A program made the position numbers and the translations under genes. From contig CM060731.1 of the NCBI GenBank assembly GCA_030704615.1, positions 33,914,001 to 33,978,000 of the forward strand: a stretch of DNA of 64,000 nucleotides. Reading direction: 5' to 3'. The DNA is from Takakia lepidozioides. Lineage: Eukaryota > Streptophyta > Takakiopsida > Takakiales > Takakiaceae. This document shows, piece by piece, positions 54,365-64,000 of the stretch; the stretch's first letter is position 1, and every line of letters begins with the position of its first letter. A model generated the notes under the pieces. The model had not been told where the DNA came from. It did not search any database and saw only the letters and a list, made by a program, of their open reading frames with translations.

Positions 54365-55260
54365 AGAATGTAGGCGATGTCCGCACTGAAACAGCGTGGA
54401 GTGTGCGAAGGGGGCCCGAGCATTTGATCGTAACCTCGACGGATCATAAGCTACTCATACCAACCACCAGCTTATGACATCTCCAAACCAGCCCGCATTA
54501 CATGTTCACGAAACAGTTTTCACCTTGATCGAGGACACAGTACCGAACGGACCGTCAGATCTTTGTCGACCACAGATCATATCTACACCGAATGGGGTTC
54601 AAGGAGTGTGAGTTCGCATTGAAGTGCTGATACCTGCGCGCAGCCTAGCGTTCACAGGCGCTGTTGTTTCGGCTGAAATGAGATTGGCCGGTACAGCTCT
54701 CGCTAATGCAGCTCCTCCTTGTGCAAAACATCACTCCTGCATCTCGTAGTCCTTATCTTCCTCTGCGGTCAACCTCATTGCAAGAAGGTCTACGCCCCCT
54801 TTTAACACCCCAAGCCCTAGTCAACGCTGTTGTCATGGCCGATCTCAAGCCAGAGAGTGCAGGGAGAGCTGCAGATAGTATGAGCAGCCCTCCAATGGCC
54901 CTGCAGGCCGCTCGTCCCCCTCTTCCTTCTACTTTCTGTGTTCAAGATGAATGCCGAGCATGGGAGTGAGTGTCAGTGCAAGACGAGGACCATGGGCAGT
55001 CGCTCTCTGCCAAGAACACCTGCAGCAGCCATCGCTGTGCTCTCTCTCTCTCTCTCTCTGTCTCTCTCCTCTCGCTCTCGCAGGCGGCTGTACGAACACT
55101 CCCTTTCCTCTCATTTCACTCACCCCGTCAAGTAGAGCTGAACTTCATCCATCCATCCATCTGTTCATCCATGTAGGGCATAACGGAACCACGAACCCAA
55201 ACGGAACATCCTAACGGCGACGGAATGGCTGGCCTCCACTGGAACAGTCGCTATGTTCCG
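54365..55260. other. No gene seen; CT microsatellite
   Basis: A CT-rich microsatellite (55039-55080) and a CATC repeat (55148-55175) lie in the upstream flank of BELL. A plus-strand frame at 54706-54969 has no recognisable features. Confidence 0.45.
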
Positions 55261-55513
55261 TAACCACTTTGAAATTCCAGCTGGCGTCCTTCTTTTCTTT
55301 TCTTTTCCCGGTTTCGAAGCGAACCAGACTACGACACACATGCATCCATCAAGTTTCCCTCGCATAATATTCCGCGATGTGATGGCAAAATAATAATGAT
55401 ATAATATTATGCGAGGGAAACTTGATGGATGCATGTGTGTCGTAGTCTGGTTCGCTTCGAAACCGGGAAAAGAAAAGAAAAGAAGGACGCCAGCTGGAAT
55501 TTCAAAGTGGTTA
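55261..55513. repeat. Perfect 111-bp inverted repeat with 31-bp loop
   Basis: Positions 55261-55371 and 55403-55513 are exact reverse complements by eye over all 111 bases, including TTTTCTTTTCTTTTCCCGG and GAAGCGAACCAGACTACGAC. The spacer is 55372-55402. RNA from either strand would fold into a hairpin of 111 pairs. No coding frame is credible: the frames in each arm are mirror readings. No terminal target duplication is evident; TGTGATGGCA occurs once in the loop and once just after the right arm. Confidence 0.92.
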
Positions 55514-57394
55514 TGTGATGGCACTATTGGTATCGGATTACATGTGGATGACCGGTCGCCACGACTTGTTTGGTGTTGGCCTATTGGATGAAAAACAATG
55601 GGATAATTTGAAGAGAGCAACGAATCAACAACACTACCAAGTACCAACCAGTGAGTATTTCTTGCCGTCCACCACTCTACAAGGAATGGATGAGATGTAT
55701 TGACGCAACAAGTATAGACGTCCATATATAATGGAATTGAGGAAAAAGGAAAGACACGGAAGTGACGGAACTGAATTAATAGGGATACTTCATTATTACA
55801 ATCATACAGTTCAATTTCAGTTCAACCACTATAAAACCACCATGGATTCTTGTTCCGATGACGGAGTGCTAACCTTTTTCCGTTTGTTTGTTGGCTCATC
55901 TTTATTCGAAAGAGGAGACTACGCATCCTGTTGTGACTTCCCCAGCCATTATTACCTCTCCTCTCCTTTGCTGAAAACTACTTCTACATATGCTTCTCAA
56001 GGTAATACCTCCCTCAGCTAACTACTGAACAATTTATGAAAGATAAGTGGATGAATTTCCAGGTTTACTATAGATGAAAGTGGATTTTCACTATTCGCAA
56101 AGAGGAGCCATACCGTCTAACGGCTGGTTTTGTTTTGTTTTGTTTTGTGCTGCTGCTACAATCCGATCTAGTTTGGGCTGGTCGGTGCGATTCCGTCGCT
56201 AATCACCTTATGGAATGTCGTGGTCATGTCAGAAATGGTCAATTGAGTGATGGGTGAAGAAGCACAATTCTGCAGCAGAACATATCTACCTCAATCGTCC
56301 CTGCAATAGGAATGGTCCAACTGCTAGTGCGGGACGGACAGTCGACGGATCCAATGGTACAACGACAGTTTCCAGAACAAATCTCTGTAAGACATTCATC
56401 CGTTCGGAGATGTCCCTGTGAAGCTATGAAATGGATGGACGGAACTGTAAACGTCCACGAACGGCAGCTGTTAACGTCCATGGGCGGAAGGCGTCAACTT
56501 CCAGGGGGCCTTGATGGCCCACCCACCCAACCAAAAGAACGGGGCGCTATCGCGGGGCCCGCCAGTCAACCGGCCCCTCACGTCTCCGTCCGACTTCGCA
56601 AACTATGTCGCTTATTTGCGTGTCCTTTTCCTTCCAATTATGGATGAAACCCTAAGGTGCCGTGAGCAAGTCGCTCACGAATTCCGCGCGTAACGGTCAT
56701 ACGAAAGCAGATAAGCGACGGAAGTGGTGCAACATCCATCCGGTGCTCTGGCCGGATAAAGGCAATAGAGACGTATCCGACATGCTGGTCATGCGTTACA
56801 CCTGACCCGCAAAACACATCTTTTTCGATGTTAACAGTATGGGAGCATGTTCCCAAAGGCATATTCAGAGTTCATCCATATGGATGAACGCGAAAATGTA
56901 CTGCTCCTCGCGTCTGCTTCTGTCGGAGAAGTTTTTGGCCGGACGATTGTGCACATCTGAGTGAGTGATGGCTGTCGGATGCACGACCGACCAAACGATC
57001 TGGACCGTTGGAGGTAGGCACGCGTATTGAGTGTCGCTTCTACCCCCCGTACTGACGTGACCCATGCACCATTGCGATGCGAGGGAGTCCACATCTGACG
57101 GCGGACCTTGTGCGGCCCGTCGACGTCGACCGGCCACGCGTTTTTCAAATTTGAAAATATCCCGTGCCAGCCCTAATGGATGAACGTGCTTACGGATTCA
57201 GTCTGCTTAACTTAATCCTTGGTTACAGATCCGAAGCAGTTAGTTATCAGTGGAGAAGACATCCACAATGGATGAATGAAGTGGACAGGACACCTTGGAC
57301 AGAGGCAAAACCTGAAAACATGAAGCCAGATGGCTTTCAACTTTCAACATCAGGGAGGGGACTCAAGTGACATCTAGAGAACGGATTGATTTGA
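55514..57394. other. No gene seen; scattered ATGGATGAA palindromes
   Basis: No coding sequence recognised. TTCATCCATATGGATGAA (56871-56888) is a perfect palindrome, with further TTCATCCG and ATGGATGAA half-sites near 56395, 56640, 57177 and 57270. They resemble the 14.5-15 kb motif. Confidence 0.45.
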
Positions 57395-57480
57395 TTGATG
57401 CTCGATAGGGATTTGAACCTGACTCTGTCGGCCAATGATGCTGGCTTTTAGCACAACAACCGCTAAAAATAACTATATTA
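57395..57480 (-). repeat. tRNA-like sequence (SINE head or tRNA relic)
   Basis: On the minus strand GGTTCAAATCC (57409-57419) is a perfect B-box. Upstream there is GCCAGCATCATTGGC, which could form an anticodon-like arm, and a weak A-box TAGCGGTTGTTG. The cloverleaf is imperfect, so a functional tRNA is unlikely. Confidence 0.4.
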
Positions 57481-57849
57481 ATACCAACCTGAAAAGGGTC
57501 CCAAATTCGAGCGAGGCGGCGTAGTTCGTGCCTATTGATGTTCTTGTTAACTCTCAAAGCATTGGCCCCACTTGGTACCATAGATGCATGCTCAAGATTG
57601 GAGCGTTGTTGCCCTTTTGAATTCCCCACTTGATGCGATGCATGCATGCGCCTTACAATTGGAGTGTTTGCAATTTGAATGATTGCACTTGCTCTTTCCT
57701 TCAACTTTGATTTTTTTTTCAAGTTGTTGGGAAGCCTTCAGTGATATTTTGGGCTTGGCATGCAAGGAGGAGCGTTCTTCGTCGATAGTTGCAAGACCAG
57801 GGATACTTCCTTGATTTATAGACATTGAATTTCTCCCTCCCAAGTTGGT

Positions 57850-58130
57850 CAAACACTCTTACAACAAAATGCAAGCATGCAACACGAATGAAGAAGACAT
57901 GATCTTCCAGCTTCAAGTCTAGATCAAAGGCGAGTTCCCTCCATCCATTAGTAATGGTGTGGCCATCTCTTTGAAACTTAGTTTCCAAATCTCCCCTTTT
58001 GGGCTTAAGAAAGTTATAATCTTATTGCGGTGGTACATGTGTTTTTTCATACAGGGGAGCATCAAGAACTGCCATTGAGACAAAAAGGAAACCATGATTA
58101 GGACTTCTAGAATTCTAGATTGCAAAATAT
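57850..58130 (-). pseudogene. B3 DNA-binding domain, frameshifted
   Basis: The minus strand reads the two halves of a plant B3 domain in different frames: FLMLPCMKKHMYHRNKIITF and LSPKGEIWKLSFK, then, one base shifted near 57985, RDGHTITNGWRELAFDLDLK, LEDHVFF and FVVRVFDQLGRE. B3 domains bind DNA in the major groove and define the ARF, ABI3, RAV and REM families; the short form with HIFD-like ending suits REM types. Low-identity C-terminal sequence continues to about 57600 (KISLKASQQLEKKIKVEGKS). Probably a decayed copy, unless the shift is a sequence error. Confidence 0.7.
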
Positions 58131-59955
58131 GGTGTTGTCAATTCACCAGTGAAAATGCTCACAACAAACCACTTCTATAATTCTTCTTAGTTGAAGGAAA
58201 TGGGCTGTTCTTACCACTCTGCACCACGCGTTATCGTATATCATGCCTCTGCTCATCTTTTTTACGACGAACGGCTTGTCCTTAGCCTCATTCCCTGCTT
58301 TCTCGAGTGCTTTCTCGAGCACCTTTGGCAGCACTGTCTCTCTCTTTTATACTCCAGGTATAAATCTACGCCGCTGAACCAGCTTCATGACGACTTTTGT
58401 CTCTATAGAAATCGAAGCTCTCTGAAACAAAGATTTCTCTTTAAAAAACATATAACCATATCTGTCAGGATGCAGGTGAAACATAGAGTAAGAGGGCTGG
58501 TAAGTGGACCTCTATGAGACAACGATTTAAGTTTGGGAATCACATCTAGCATGTCCTAATTTTACAAAATCGGAGCCATGTGTCTACCACATGTGAGATA
58601 TCCAAGTTCATCAAAGAAAAGAGATTCTTGAAATCATGTTGAAATAAAACATAATATATATATCAGTAACCCTCTGGTGGGACCTTTCTGCAAAACTAGA
58701 CAGCCTGGCCATACCTATTGCTCTGAGCTTTGTTGAAATTGGAAGTTATCCAAAGCAGATACATACACACTACAAACTCGCCTCTCCTATGTTCATGTAA
58801 TAAGCTATGAAGCAGATTCACTACCTCTGGAGATAACACATGCAGAGGAGGAAGGAGAAGTTTGTTTGCAAACAGTGCGAGAGAAAGAGAAAGAGAAAGA
58901 GAGACGGAGACGTCGTCGAGAACAGTGAGGCGCGAGGATTTGGATGGATCAATAATTTATGCATGTGTAACATACGTACAAGGAAATCACAATGCAGAGA
59001 CATTGTCAAGAACTACGTCTGCTTGCTGTACTATTCTTTTTTATGTGTGTTCATTCTTTTGTCTGGCAGCATCTCTCGTATCATCTCCCACCTTCTCAAT
59101 CTGTAAGTCTCGGACCCTAATTTGGACTCGGGTGTACCTTTAAGTTCATTTCAAGGGCAACTTTCCTACAACTTGAGGTTCTAGTTGAGCACTTCAAGTG
59201 CTTTAGTAAGTCATCTGAGCGATCGAAGCATCTTTAATTTAAACTTTGTCGTTAATTTTGTATCCAATGGCTCAAGCTCATATGAACGATTACTACTCAA
59301 GCTCAGTGTTGTTTGAGTCTAACCAAAAGTATTATCAGCGTTCTTCAATATAGAAGTTGCTTGCTTGTAATCTGTACATTTAATTACTGACCTTGTCTTT
59401 CATGGGGCTATGGAATTGAATGATTTTTGCCTCGTCAACTTCGTATCAAGAAACGAACAAAATCTATTGCACAGAGTACCCTGGAAAAAACCTTATCTTC
59501 TAGACTGATTCATCGATCTTAACTTGGCTGGAGTTCTGGTACATAAGGAAAACGTGTTCGGATGATTCTAGATACCTCAGTGGTAATTACATTGTTCTTC
59601 GTTACACATGATGATAGCTCGAGATGGACTCACGGGAATTAGTGGTGTTGGTCATGGATTACGAAAGATGAAAGAGGTTGAAGGAAGACTAAAAGATCAG
59701 AATCTGAGAGAGTATAACTTTCAGTAGAAATTCATCTAAAAGCGCACCAGTTGGAGCGAGAAAAGAGAGGAATATTTGCTGTTTTTTTTACGCACTGTGT
59801 TGCTCGGGTGCTGCTTGAAAGTCAGCATTTTACGCCATTCCAAAGGTGACTATGGGTATTATGTGTTATTCTCGCTTAGATTTAATATTTGATGGTCTAG
59901 AACTTTATTTACAAGTATAAACGTGTGAAAGTTACAAAGGAAAAAACACACAAGT
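58131..59955. other. No gene seen
   Basis: A short minus frame (58143-58334, KPFVVKKMSRGMIYDNAW) may belong to the B3 gene, but this is not certain. A GA-rich simple repeat lies at 58875-58905. Nothing else was found. Confidence 0.4.
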
Positions 59956-60262
59956 CTAAAATGCATGCTCATTCCGACGAGTTCTGCCAGGAACTGGGAT
60001 ATAGGGAACTTGTTGGGCAACCAAAGTTTGCATTGGAGTAACAACACTATGTATTGAATCTACGGAACCGGAGAGGCCTGATTCAACAGTAGCATTGTCT
60101 GCAAGCTCATTACAGTACAATTTGCACAAACGGGAATTAGTTGTACCACATTCAAAAAAGATGCGCACCATATCTACCATTTCCAACACATGCGGCTCGA
60201 TCATTGCCTTCCAAATCGATTGTGTTCTGTTGAAGTCCGCTTGAACGGAACAACCCAAGATG
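59956..60262 (-). CDS. Possible terminal exon, gene unknown
   Basis: After ATCCTACAG the minus strand is open for about 100 residues: LGCSVQADFNRTQSIWKAMI, EPHVLEMVDMVRIFFECG, LCKLYCNELADNATVESG, ending RTRRNEHAF and a stop. The composition is protein-like, but no family is recognised and no upstream exon was found. Confidence 0.3.
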
Positions 60263-60639
60263 CTGTAGGATAAAACTGACCGGATTGCAACATATTAAAT
60301 AGAACACGCGGCAGGGCAGTACCAAGTTGTCTTCCCATCTTGTACTTCGACCACATTTGTGCGCGTTCCAGTACATTTTGATATGTGAGACATACTTGAT
60401 TTTTAACCGATGAAGCTCCGTACTTTGAAATAATACCAGAGTTGATATCTCATACCAGTTGGTATTGTGGTCATGATACTCATATTCCAGTATCTGGAAA
60501 AAAAAATACATCCATCATTATATAGACTAGACTGGTATGAAAGTTTTGTGATACGTCTGGTACCAGTCTGGTATGTAAAAAACTTGATACCAGTCCAACA
60601 TTGGTTAATACTGAAGGTCAAAAAAAAAAAATGATCTTC

Positions 60640-61890
60640 TTCCTTTGCCTTGTTCGCCACTCCCCGATGGGGACCATCTCTCTTCGGATGAAGAACCAAC
60701 CCAAATCGGACATCTATGTTGGAAGGCCCATTATATGCCATCAGGGTTTTTTGTCTGTCCTCTGGCAAGATGAATCCTGAACCCCCAATGGATATCACTC
60801 ATTACTCGGAATCCTTCAAATGGTTCCTCCAGGCCCCTCTCAAGCTGCTCCAATTCGATCCGAGAGAATGGTCTTGGATGACCAAGAAGCAGAACTTTTT
60901 TTTTGGCTTCATTGTCAAACTGGGTTATTCGCTTATGAACCCACTGTACTAATGCATGCAATATGGGACGCTAAGTGGTGTCATATCACCCACTTTGATT
61001 TGCCTTGGAAAGTTATCTGGGCTGATGTATGGAGGAAGGATAGAGTTGCAAAAAAAATTGGGTTTCTAAGGGATTGCGAAACGCATCCTTCCTGTCTCCT
61101 CTTTCATTTCCGAGGATTGCAATGCTTGTATTGGATGTGGGCCATCTCTAACTCCTGAGACAATTGAACATTGTTTGCTATTCTGTATGGTTCCGGTTCT
61201 GGTATGGAACAAAATGCTTTCTTTTTATGCATTCTGGAACCCGGCATGCTCTGTTCCCCCTGCGTCCCTGCTTCTAAATGCACACTCTCATGGGCTATGC
61301 AACTCTTGCCCAGTATGGGCAGCGTTGCGGGCACATATCGTGTGGAATATTTGGAGAGCTAGGTGCTCATTGGGAGCTCATTGGTTTATGAGGGGAAGAG
61401 GGGTTGTGTGAATGTAATTTTGTTTAGAGTTCACTCAGACAATCTGTCTGAGACGAGGAAGGCGTGGGCTGCCATCTATGATGTTCCCAGATGTTCCGAG
61501 AGGAGAAGATTGCAGCTATACTCTGGCTTTGATATCACCTTGGCAAAAGGTGGTCGACTATGTAGCAGAACCTCAAATACCACCTTCAGGTGGAATGCCA
61601 CCCTCCCGTAGGGCTGGCAGCTCGATTAGTACCCGCCTCTCCCCTGTCGAGGAGGAGTAATCCGATACCAATTATCGCCATCAATGAAGCTTCAGGAAAG
61701 GGAAATCGAAAGCCTAGCTCTCCTTCGAGCCTACTACGCGCAAAAGGAGGGTTCCCAGAGTTCCCTTAGGTTTTCCTCTGTTCTATCTGGCACTTCTTAG
61801 TTGCCCTCCCTCCTAGTCCTCGGGTCACAAGGCGGCGTCCCCTTCATCAGCCTCCATGGCATGTCATGTGAGGTTACTTTTTCCTCATGC
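60640..61890 (+). mobile_element. Plant LINE type B, C-terminal remnant
   Basis: Plus-strand pieces: SESFKWFLQAPLKLLQFDPR, WKVIWADVWRKDRVAKKIGF, then CNACIGCGPSLTPETIEHCL and LFC (zf-RVT zinc region), WAALRAHIVWNIWRARCS, and a 3' end sharing TTCACTCAGAC--TCTGAG and ATCAGCCTCCATGGCATGTC with the copy at 39740-41330. Frames are broken in several places. Same family and orientation as that copy, so two independent insertions. Confidence 0.7.
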
Positions 61891-62944
61891 AAAATTTTAG
61901 TCTCCCTCAGACCTTCCAAAAAACAAAACCACCAATAAAATTGATTACCTTTGCATCAGTTAAAAGAAATGTAGACCAATTCTCATTGGCTCACTCATCG
62001 CCAGTTCGGCTTATCTAGAGAAACTGTCAGTTCACTTCACAAATGTGGTTCTGATCCTTCTGATGATGCGATAATGGAATGTGACTGTAGCAGTTCAAAC
62101 AAAGCACCATGCTACGTGACTACCTAGCAAAGGTAAAGTTACGATTAATAATACGTTTTCTTTATGGTGACCAAAATCAAATCACTTGGCTCTGTCCCCC
62201 ATAATGGGGATGGGCCGGAGGAGCAGCCAATGGGGAAGGCATGGGGTATAGGAATGGATTATTTATGAGGCCATGCGTGGAGCAGCAAGTTAGTAGAAAA
62301 CGTGATGAGGTGGGGGGGTCGGGCATCCTTCTAGAGCTTTCCACGGGGCCGCAAGTCTTAAAGGCTCCACCACCCCCCTTGACTAACTAAATAGCAAGGC
62401 CTCCACCAAAAAGTGAACAGGTATCATCACTAAATTGTATACTACGGTAGCTCAATAAATAAGTTGGGGACTGTTGGGGACGTGTTTGGCAAATATACCT
62501 CTTTCAACCCTTAAGGGCCCGCCATTGGGCAAATTTCAGCCCCAAGAAAAGTAACATATGGCGAGTTAATTGAGGCTACACACCTTACCATATTAGATCC
62601 AAAATTTTGAACCTTACCATATTCACCTTGCCTACCATGTACATCTACCCAAAATTGTGGAGGAAATTCACCACGCGACAAGAGAGATTTTAATGTTTTA
62701 GGGGGGGGGGGGGGGGGGGGTTGTTTATGGATTTTGCAACTTTATGAAACTTGAGCTTTGACCAAGCTTTTTGGGTGACGGGGGGAAAGAATTTTCCTGC
62801 TCCTACCTCCCACATAGAAATGTGGTATGGTATCCTAACTAAGTACTATAAAACTTTCAAGCCAAACAGCCCTTTTCATTATTAGGGTTTTTGTATGTGC
62901 TTATTGGGGGGTCAAAATGATCTCCATAGCTTAGCAATTCAAGG
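61891..62944. other. No gene seen; poly-G run
   Basis: Contains 20 G at 62701-62720 and otherwise unremarkable sequence. Confidence 0.5.
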
Positions 62945-63180
62945 ACCAACAGACAATAGCTTAGTTGGTTAGTGCAATGAGTGCCACCCAGATGATTCTG
63001 GGGTCAAATCCTGCTACTTGACGGGAGTGGCATACTCTTCACCCCCTTCCCTGGGCTACGCCTTCGTGGCGAGGTAACTGTGAAAGAGGTTATTTTCTCT
63101 TCTCACTATCAAAGGGCTTGATTTGTGAGCTGTTGCTCCAAGGTGTTTGCCTTAAAATGTTTTTTTTTTTTTAAGGGGAG
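62945..63180 (+). mobile_element. tRNA-derived SINE candidate
   Basis: TAGCTTAGTTGG (62957-62968) fits the Pol III A-box and GGGTCAAATCC (63001-63011) the B-box, 32 bases apart. Between them CCCAG-ATGATT-CTGGG forms an anticodon-like stem. A tRNA-unrelated body follows and ends in 12 T (63163-63174). CAATTCAA occurs just before (62937) and after (63182), a possible short target duplication. Confidence 0.55.
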
Positions 63181-63631
63181 CCAATTCAAAAATTAACACC
63201 TTTGTAATTAGATGTTTCACTTAATCCTTGCTATGAGGGTGTGGATTACACTACAATAAAAAGTATTTAAAGTCCAGTGAATTTAGAGAGCCTACTGCTC
63301 AACACACAGGCCATCGAGGGCCCAATGGACGGTCTGAAGGCACATGTTGACGGATTGAACCAGTGGTAGACTTTGAAAAGGAGGGTTCCCAAGTTTGCCC
63401 AATTGTGGGCCAATTATGACTCGCCACATAGACTGTCAACTCTACATGGCCCTTCTTGCATGCTCCAGTTTCATGACCCCAGGGGTTTCCAGAATACGTA
63501 GAGCAGTTTCATTCGGCCCGGTTAATCCTAGAGTGGTCCAGGTTTTAGCGTGGTCCAGGAGTTAAAAGAGGGGGCCAATGTATTAAGGCCACTTGTATTA
63601 TTTAATGAAATGAAGGATCCAAAAATTAAGG
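63181..63631. other. No gene seen
   Basis: No recognisable coding or repeat structure. Confidence 0.45.
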
Positions 63632-63740
63632 ATTGACTTTCTAGCGTGGGCTTTCTAGATAGTTCTAGTTCTAGCTGACTTTCTAGATAGTTCTACTTCT
63701 AGTTGACTTTCTACATAGTTCCAGTTTCTAGATACTTCTA
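63632..63740 (+). repeat. Short tandem repeat TGACTTTCTAGATAGTTCTA type
   Basis: Four imperfect units of about 25-30 bases, each with a CTTTCTAGATAGTTC-like core, start near 63633, 63649, 63677 and 63705. It may be part of an LTR that ends near 63830. Confidence 0.6.
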
Positions 63741-63814
63741 CTAATATGTCGGTCCGGTGAGAAGCAATTGACTAGTTGCTTGTAACTTGTGTCTTCAACA
63801 TGCTGGCATAGAAA

Positions 63815-64000
63815 GTAGTAAGCGTGTCTCACTAGTGGTTTGAGAGCCAGAGCCAGCGTGAGTAGTTGTTTGCTATGTTGGGGTCGGGCCAGGTATGGCA
63901 GGTAGGATCAAAGTGGCTGCAAGAGGGAAAGACAAGGCGACGGAGGGTGCAGAGAAGTTCATATAGGCAAGTGTTACTATCGGTCCCCTTTATTCCACTT
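63815..64000 (+). other. Possible start of an LTR retroelement, cut by window end
   Basis: AGTGGTTTGAGAGCCAGAGC resembles the tRNA-Met primer site TGGTATCAGAGC with changes. About 60 bases later ATGGCAGGTAGGATCAAAG opens a short frame. This order (repeat-rich LTR, primer site, gag start) would fit a copia or gypsy 5' end, but the window ends too soon. Confidence 0.25.

Noticed and set aside
54951-55214. Ser/Leu-rich ORFs near 55 kb
   Set aside because: They come from a CT microsatellite read in three frames.
55409-55591. 60-residue ORF on the right arm of the inverted repeat
   Set aside because: The same residues arise from the other arm on the opposite strand; it is a by-product of the hairpin.

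Overview
The window looks like nuclear DNA of a land plant. The evidence is a multi-exon BELL-type TALE homeodomain gene, a nuclear gene for a thylakoid lumenal protein with a chloroplast targeting region, an ETF:ubiquinone oxidoreductase remnant with plant-like exons, a B3-domain remnant, a PPR remnant and a chromodomain Ty3/gypsy element. Nothing visible fixes the lineage. The PPR style and the mix of pogo, hAT, CACTA, LINE and gypsy debris would suit a spore-bearing plant (fern, lycophyte or bryophyte), but that is only an inference. Gene density is low and most of the sequence is transposon debris. A run of exactly 500 N (12892-13391) marks an assembly gap.

Layout. 0-4 kb: an internally deleted chromovirus on the minus strand with nearly identical LTRs, the left one cut by the window edge. 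4-4.7 kb: the 3' part of an acidic, serine-rich gene on the plus strand. 4.86-5.72 kb: an array of about twelve short palindromes around AAATGCGGCACCGCATTT. 6.1-7.85 kb: a head-to-head pair of paralogues of an unrecognised family, with one more palindrome between them. 8.9-13.4 kb: a PPR pseudogene, a gypsy integrase fragment and an unknown long ORF that runs into the gap. 14.5-17.8 kb: degenerate palindromes, LINE fragments and a 192-bp tandem repeat. 18.6-23 kb: a BTB gene and a coiled-coil gene on the minus strand. 24.4-25.2 kb: a small coiled-coil gene, probably mitochondrial. 26.6 kb: a broken histone-fold gene.

30-37.5 kb: a pogo-like and a hAT-like transposase facing each other, four stranded ETFQO exons, and a gypsy element with its LTR. 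37.9-41.3 kb: a CACTA-like element and a plant LINE. 41.95-47.55 kb: the best gene model in the window, six exons giving a 307-residue thylakoid lumenal protein; all splice phases agree and intron 2 is filled with LINE pieces. 50.05-54.1 kb: the BELL gene on the minus strand. 55.26-55.51 kb: a perfect 111-bp inverted repeat with a 31-bp loop. 57-64 kb: a B3 remnant, possible tRNA-derived SINEs, another LINE and simple repeats.

The intact-looking genes (thylakoid lumenal protein, BELL, BTB, mitochondrial-type coiled coil) have no evident pathway link; they are separate plant genes spread among transposons. The parts least explained by known families are the palindrome array with its neighbouring paralogue pair, and the perfect inverted repeat upstream of BELL.
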